Assembly: GCA_003446295.1 (NCBI GenBank)
Contig: DMBB01000174.1
Location: 1 to 7,488 of the forward strand
Source of the DNA: Erysipelotrichaceae bacterium
GTDB taxonomy: Bacteria > Bacillota_I > Bacilli_A > Erysipelotrichales > Erysipelotrichaceae
DNA length: 7,488 nucleotides
Direction of reading: 5' to 3'
Shown here: positions 5,395-7,488 of the stretch, piece after piece
Layout of the letters: each line of letters opens with the position of its first letter
How positions within the stretch are numbered: the stretch's first letter is position 1
Made by a program: the position numbers and the translations under genes
Notes under the pieces: model-generated
The model's input: only the letters and a program-made list of their open reading frames with translations
Database searches by the model: none
Told to the model about the DNA's origin: nothing

Positions 5395-6619
5395 AGATCT
5401 GCACAAGTCTCAGCAGGATCTCCACATTCTTTTCCATACTCTGAACAGGCACATACTCGAATCTTCCGTGTGCATTCTCATAGCCTGCACTCAGATTCGG
5501 GCACGGGAGTCCTCTGTGCGAAAGCGCAGAGCCGTCTGTTCCGCCTCTGAACGCAAGGTTATGCGGTTCTACGCCGCAGTCACTGATCGCACGTACCAGA
5601 CGTTCAACCAGGTAAGGAACCTGATCAACAACTTCCTTCATGGAACGGTATGTTTCATTGATCTCAAGTTCAACAACGTTTCCGTATTTCCGGTTCAGCT
5701 CATCCGTTACTTTCTGAAGATATGCTTCACGATGTGCAAATTCAACTGCGCTGTGATCACGGATGATCAGATGGATCTCTGTATGCTCACAGGAACCGTT
5801 GAAGGAAGTAACATGATAGAAGCCTTCCCTGCCGTCTGTATACTGCGGCTTTTCAAATGCCGGCAGCATATTCATGAATTCTGCACCGATATCCACAGAG
5901 TTGATCATGATCCCCTTCGCTGTTCCTGTATGTACGCTTCTGCCTGTGATCGTTACCTTTGCGGCACTGGCATTGAATGTCTCATCTTCGTAATAGCCAA
6001 GATAATCCCCGTCCAGTGTATACGCTGTCGGAGATCCGAAGCGCTCCAGGTCAAGATCACGTGCAAGTCCGCCGACTTCTTCATCAGGTGTAAATGCCAG
6101 GCAGATATCTCCATGCGGAACATCCGGGTTTGCGCACAGATATTCAGCCATTGTCATGATTGCGGAGATGGATGCTTTATCATCACCGCCCAGCAGTGTT
6201 GTTCCGTCTGTCAGAACAAGATCCTGTCCGATATAGTTCTTCAGATTCGGGAAATCCGCAACTGTCATCACGATATTCTTTTCCTGGTTCAGGACGATGT
6301 CCTGTCCCTGGTAGTTCTCCAGCACCCAGGGCTTTACATTCGTACCTGACGCATCAGGTGCGGTATCCATATGCGCTACCAGACCGAGCGCTTTGTGTTC
6401 TCCCTCGATATTTGCAGGAATCTTTCCGTAAACAACACAGTATTGTTCATCCAGCCAGACATCAGACACGCCGATCTCTTCGAGTTCTGCTTTCAGCATT
6501 CTTGCCAGGTCAAACTGTTTTGCTGTTGTAGGTCTTTCCGATACACCGTTTCTGGACTGTGTATCTACTTTTGCATAGCGGATCAGACGATCCCGAACTT
6601 TTTCATAAAACTGAGTCAT
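5378..6619 (-). CDS. pepT: Peptidase T (tripeptide aminopeptidase, M20B)
   Basis: 413 residues, close to the usual ~410 of PepT. It is a cytosolic zinc enzyme that removes the N-terminal residue from tripeptides, the last step before free amino acids. Expected motifs are all present: metal ligand H83 in HMDTAPDASG with D85, bridging D146 in GGDDKAS, catalytic Glu in PDEEVGG (E180/E181), D203 in LDGDYLGYY, the dimerisation-domain HTGTAKG at 230-236, the C-terminal RGGTDGSALS at 358-367, and H385 in NAHGRFE. No key residue is missing. The ATG at 6619 has AGAAGGA about 8 nt ahead. It is the first gene of a two-gene unit with the downstream lipoprotein phosphoesterase, driven by an extended -10 promoter. 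Identification is very sure. Confidence 0.97.
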   Translation of the reverse strand: MTQFYEKVRDRLIRYAKVDTQSRNGVSERPTTAKQFDLARMLKAELEEIGVSDVWLDEQYCVVYGKIPANIEGEHKALGLVAHMDTAPDASGTNVKPWVLENYQGQDIVLNQEKNIVMTVADFPNLKNYIGQDLVLTDGTTLLGGDDKASISAIMTMAEYLCANPDVPHGDICLAFTPDEEVGGLARDLDLERFGSPTAYTLDGDYLGYYEDETFNASAAKVTITGRSVHTGTAKGIMINSVDIGAEFMNMLPAFEKPQYTDGREGFYHVTSFNGSCEHTEIHLIIRDHSAVEFAHREAYLQKVTDELNRKYGNVVELEINETYRSMKEVVDQVPYLVERLVRAISDCGVEPHNLAFRGGTDGSALSHRGLPCPNLSAGYENAHGRFEYVPVQSMEKNVEILLRLVQIYAEED

Positions 6620-6643
6620 GAATTTATCCTTCTTTCACACAAA

Positions 6644-6652
6644 ATTCTACCA
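6644..6652 (-). promoter_or_regulatory. Extended -10 promoter of pepT
   Basis: On the minus strand TGG (6652-6650) precedes TAGAAT (6649-6644), a good extended -10. No convincing -35 is seen at 16-18 nt. The start point would be near 6637, about 18 nt before the ATG. Confidence 0.5.
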
Positions 6653-6674
6653 TAAGAGATGTATGAAGCACATT

Positions 6675-6687
6675 TCACAAACTGTGA
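6675..6687. promoter_or_regulatory. Small dyad upstream of the pepT promoter, possible operator
   Basis: TCACA-AAC-TGTGA, a perfect 5-bp inverted repeat with a 3-nt spacer, about 23 bp upstream of the pepT -10. The flanks add loose ATTT/AAAT symmetry. The position suits an activator or repressor site, but a repeat this short is common by chance. Confidence 0.2.
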
Positions 6688-6719
6688 TAAATCTCAAATT
6701 AAATGCGGGAAGCTCCACA

Positions 6720-6756
6720 ACTGAAAATCGCCGCATAACCTATGCAGCGATTCAGT
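6720..6756 (-). terminator. Hairpin after the M29 aminopeptidase gene, likely terminator
   Basis: On the minus strand ATCGCTGCATA (6751-6741) pairs with TATGCGGCGAT (6737-6727) over 11 bp with one G-U and a 3-nt loop. An outer ACTGA/TCAGT helix extends it past a 2-nt bulge. It starts about 21 nt beyond the aminopeptidase stop. The T tract is short and interrupted, so termination may be partial and some readthrough into pepT is possible. Confidence 0.6.
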
Positions 6757-6777
6757 GTTTGTATTGATGAACAATGA

Positions 6778-7488
6778 TCAGATGGCGAAGTCACCGTGAT
6801 CGAAAATGACAGTTTCCTTTCCTTCTGCATCGGTACCGACGATATGCATATCCTCTGTACCGATCATAAAGTCAATGTGGATCGTGGAATCATTGAATGT
6901 GTATTTCGGATCAGACGGCTGCTGACGGCTCAGTCCTCTGCCCAATGCCAGATGGCATGAAGCATTTTCATCGATCAGAGTCGTATAGTATACAAGTCCG
7001 CTCATTGAGATCGGAGAATGATATTCAACAAGCGCTGCTTCTCCGAGGTAGCCGGCATTCTCATCCATCTTAACGAGTGCTTCCAGCATCTCTTTGCCTT
7101 CCTGTGCGATCACTTCAACAACTTTTCCTTTTTCAAAGCGGAAACCGAAATTCTCGATCGCCTTACCGCCAAGTACAAGCGGTCTGGACGCATATACCAC
7201 ACCTTCTGTACCGAATTTTTCCGGTGTCGTGCAGATCTCTTCCGTCGGAATATTCGGTGAGAACGGCACATAGTTTTCCGGCATCTTTCTTCTGCCCATG
7301 CTGAAATATGATTCAGGTGTCAGACGTACTGTCAGATCCGTTCCGTTGGATGCCGTATAGTGCAGGCTGACAAGATGAAGTGCATCGATCTTCTCACCGC
7401 GCACCTGCTTCATTCTCTTTTTCTCTTCCCATGTCGCTACAACATCATTCGTTTCATCAATGTTGCAGAGCTTCAGCAGGATCTTCCA
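6778..7488 (-). CDS. M29 family aminopeptidase (AmpS/PepS type), C-terminal part (5' end beyond window)
   Basis: 236 residues from the window edge to the TGA; the frame is open to 7488, so the Met at 7413 is internal, not the start. A full M29 enzyme is about 400 residues. These are cytosolic dinuclear-metal aminopeptidases removing N-terminal residues. Motifs in order, counted from the window edge: NIPTEE at 79-84 (metal ligand E84), GEAAL with E150, ENASCHLALG with H179, and H204-x-D206 in IHIDFMIG. The spacings E84 to E150 (66) and E150 to H179 (29) match those I recall for characterised AmpS. The Tyr seven residues after this His in AmpS is Leu186 here, in GRGLSRQQ. The gene ends in a hairpin 158 bp before pepT. 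Confidence 0.93.
   Translation of the reverse strand, partial: WKILLKLCNIDETNDVVATWEEKKRMKQVRGEKIDALHLVSLHYTASNGTDLTVRLTPESYFSMGRRKMPENYVPFSPNIPTEEICTTPEKFGTEGVVYASRPLVLGGKAIENFGFRFEKGKVVEVIAQEGKEMLEALVKMDENAGYLGEAALVEYHSPISMSGLVYYTTLIDENASCHLALGRGLSRQQPSDPKYTFNDSTIHIDFMIGTEDMHIVGTDAEGKETVIFDHGDFAI

Noticed and set aside
5395..5406. TTG start at 5406 for the phosphoesterase
   Set aside because: It only adds four residues before a signal peptide that begins properly at the ATG (5394).
5357..6349. A 330-codon open frame on the plus strand
   Set aside because: It lies opposite pepT, whose motifs are complete. The predicted protein is Cys/Arg/His-rich with no recognisable domain, as expected of an antisense shadow.
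1..7488. Mobile element, CRISPR, toxin-antitoxin or defence system
   Set aside because: I found no transposase, integrase, terminal repeats, spaced direct repeats or small paired genes on either strand. The genes are housekeeping-like peptidases, a transporter and one uncharacterised protein.

Overview
This 7.5 kb window looks like ordinary chromosome from a Bacillota (Firmicutes) bacterium. The signs are purine-rich ribosome binding sites, short intergenic gaps closed by intrinsic hairpin terminators, extended -10 promoters, a Gram-positive-style lipoprotein signal, and peptidase families common in anaerobic gut Firmicutes. GC content looks like the mid-to-high 40s by eye. An Erysipelotrichia or Clostridia member is my guess; nothing here settles the genus. 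No IS element, integrase, CRISPR array, tRNA or rRNA is visible.

Every gene I accept is on the minus strand, so transcription runs from high to low coordinates. In that order: (1) the C-terminal part of an M29 aminopeptidase (6778-7488, 5' end outside the window), closed by a hairpin; (2) pepT, tripeptide aminopeptidase (5378-6619), with its own extended -10 promoter; (3) a secreted lipoprotein of the calcineurin-like metallophosphoesterase family (4204-5394), overlapping the end of pepT by 17 nt and so probably co-transcribed and translationally coupled; (4) a terminator, then an S9 prolyl-oligopeptidase-type serine peptidase (2082-4067) with its own promoter and terminator; (5) a DUF1848 protein with a C-terminal CX3CX2C cysteine cluster (1056-1985), also with its own promoter and terminator; (6) the N-terminal part of an SLC13/CitMHS-type permease (1-794, 3' end outside the window), preceded by a leader of about 110 nt.

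Three unrelated peptidase families (M29, M20B, S9) lie within about 5.4 kb, which suggests a loose neighbourhood for breaking down short peptides. Terminators between most genes mean it is not one operon. Only pepT and the phosphoesterase are clearly tied together.

The most interesting item not explained by known genes is the permease leader (about 823-904, minus strand). A perfect 9-bp helix closes over two perfect 6-bp hairpins, giving a predicted three-way junction. The 5' arm of one hairpin can instead pair, over 7 bp, with the sequence next to the ribosome binding site. This is the layout of a cis-regulatory RNA, and I do not recognise it as a known riboswitch class. Second in interest are the DUF1848 cysteine cluster, which resembles a radical-SAM motif at the wrong end of the protein, and an M29 peptidase with Leu where characterised members have a conserved active-site Tyr.
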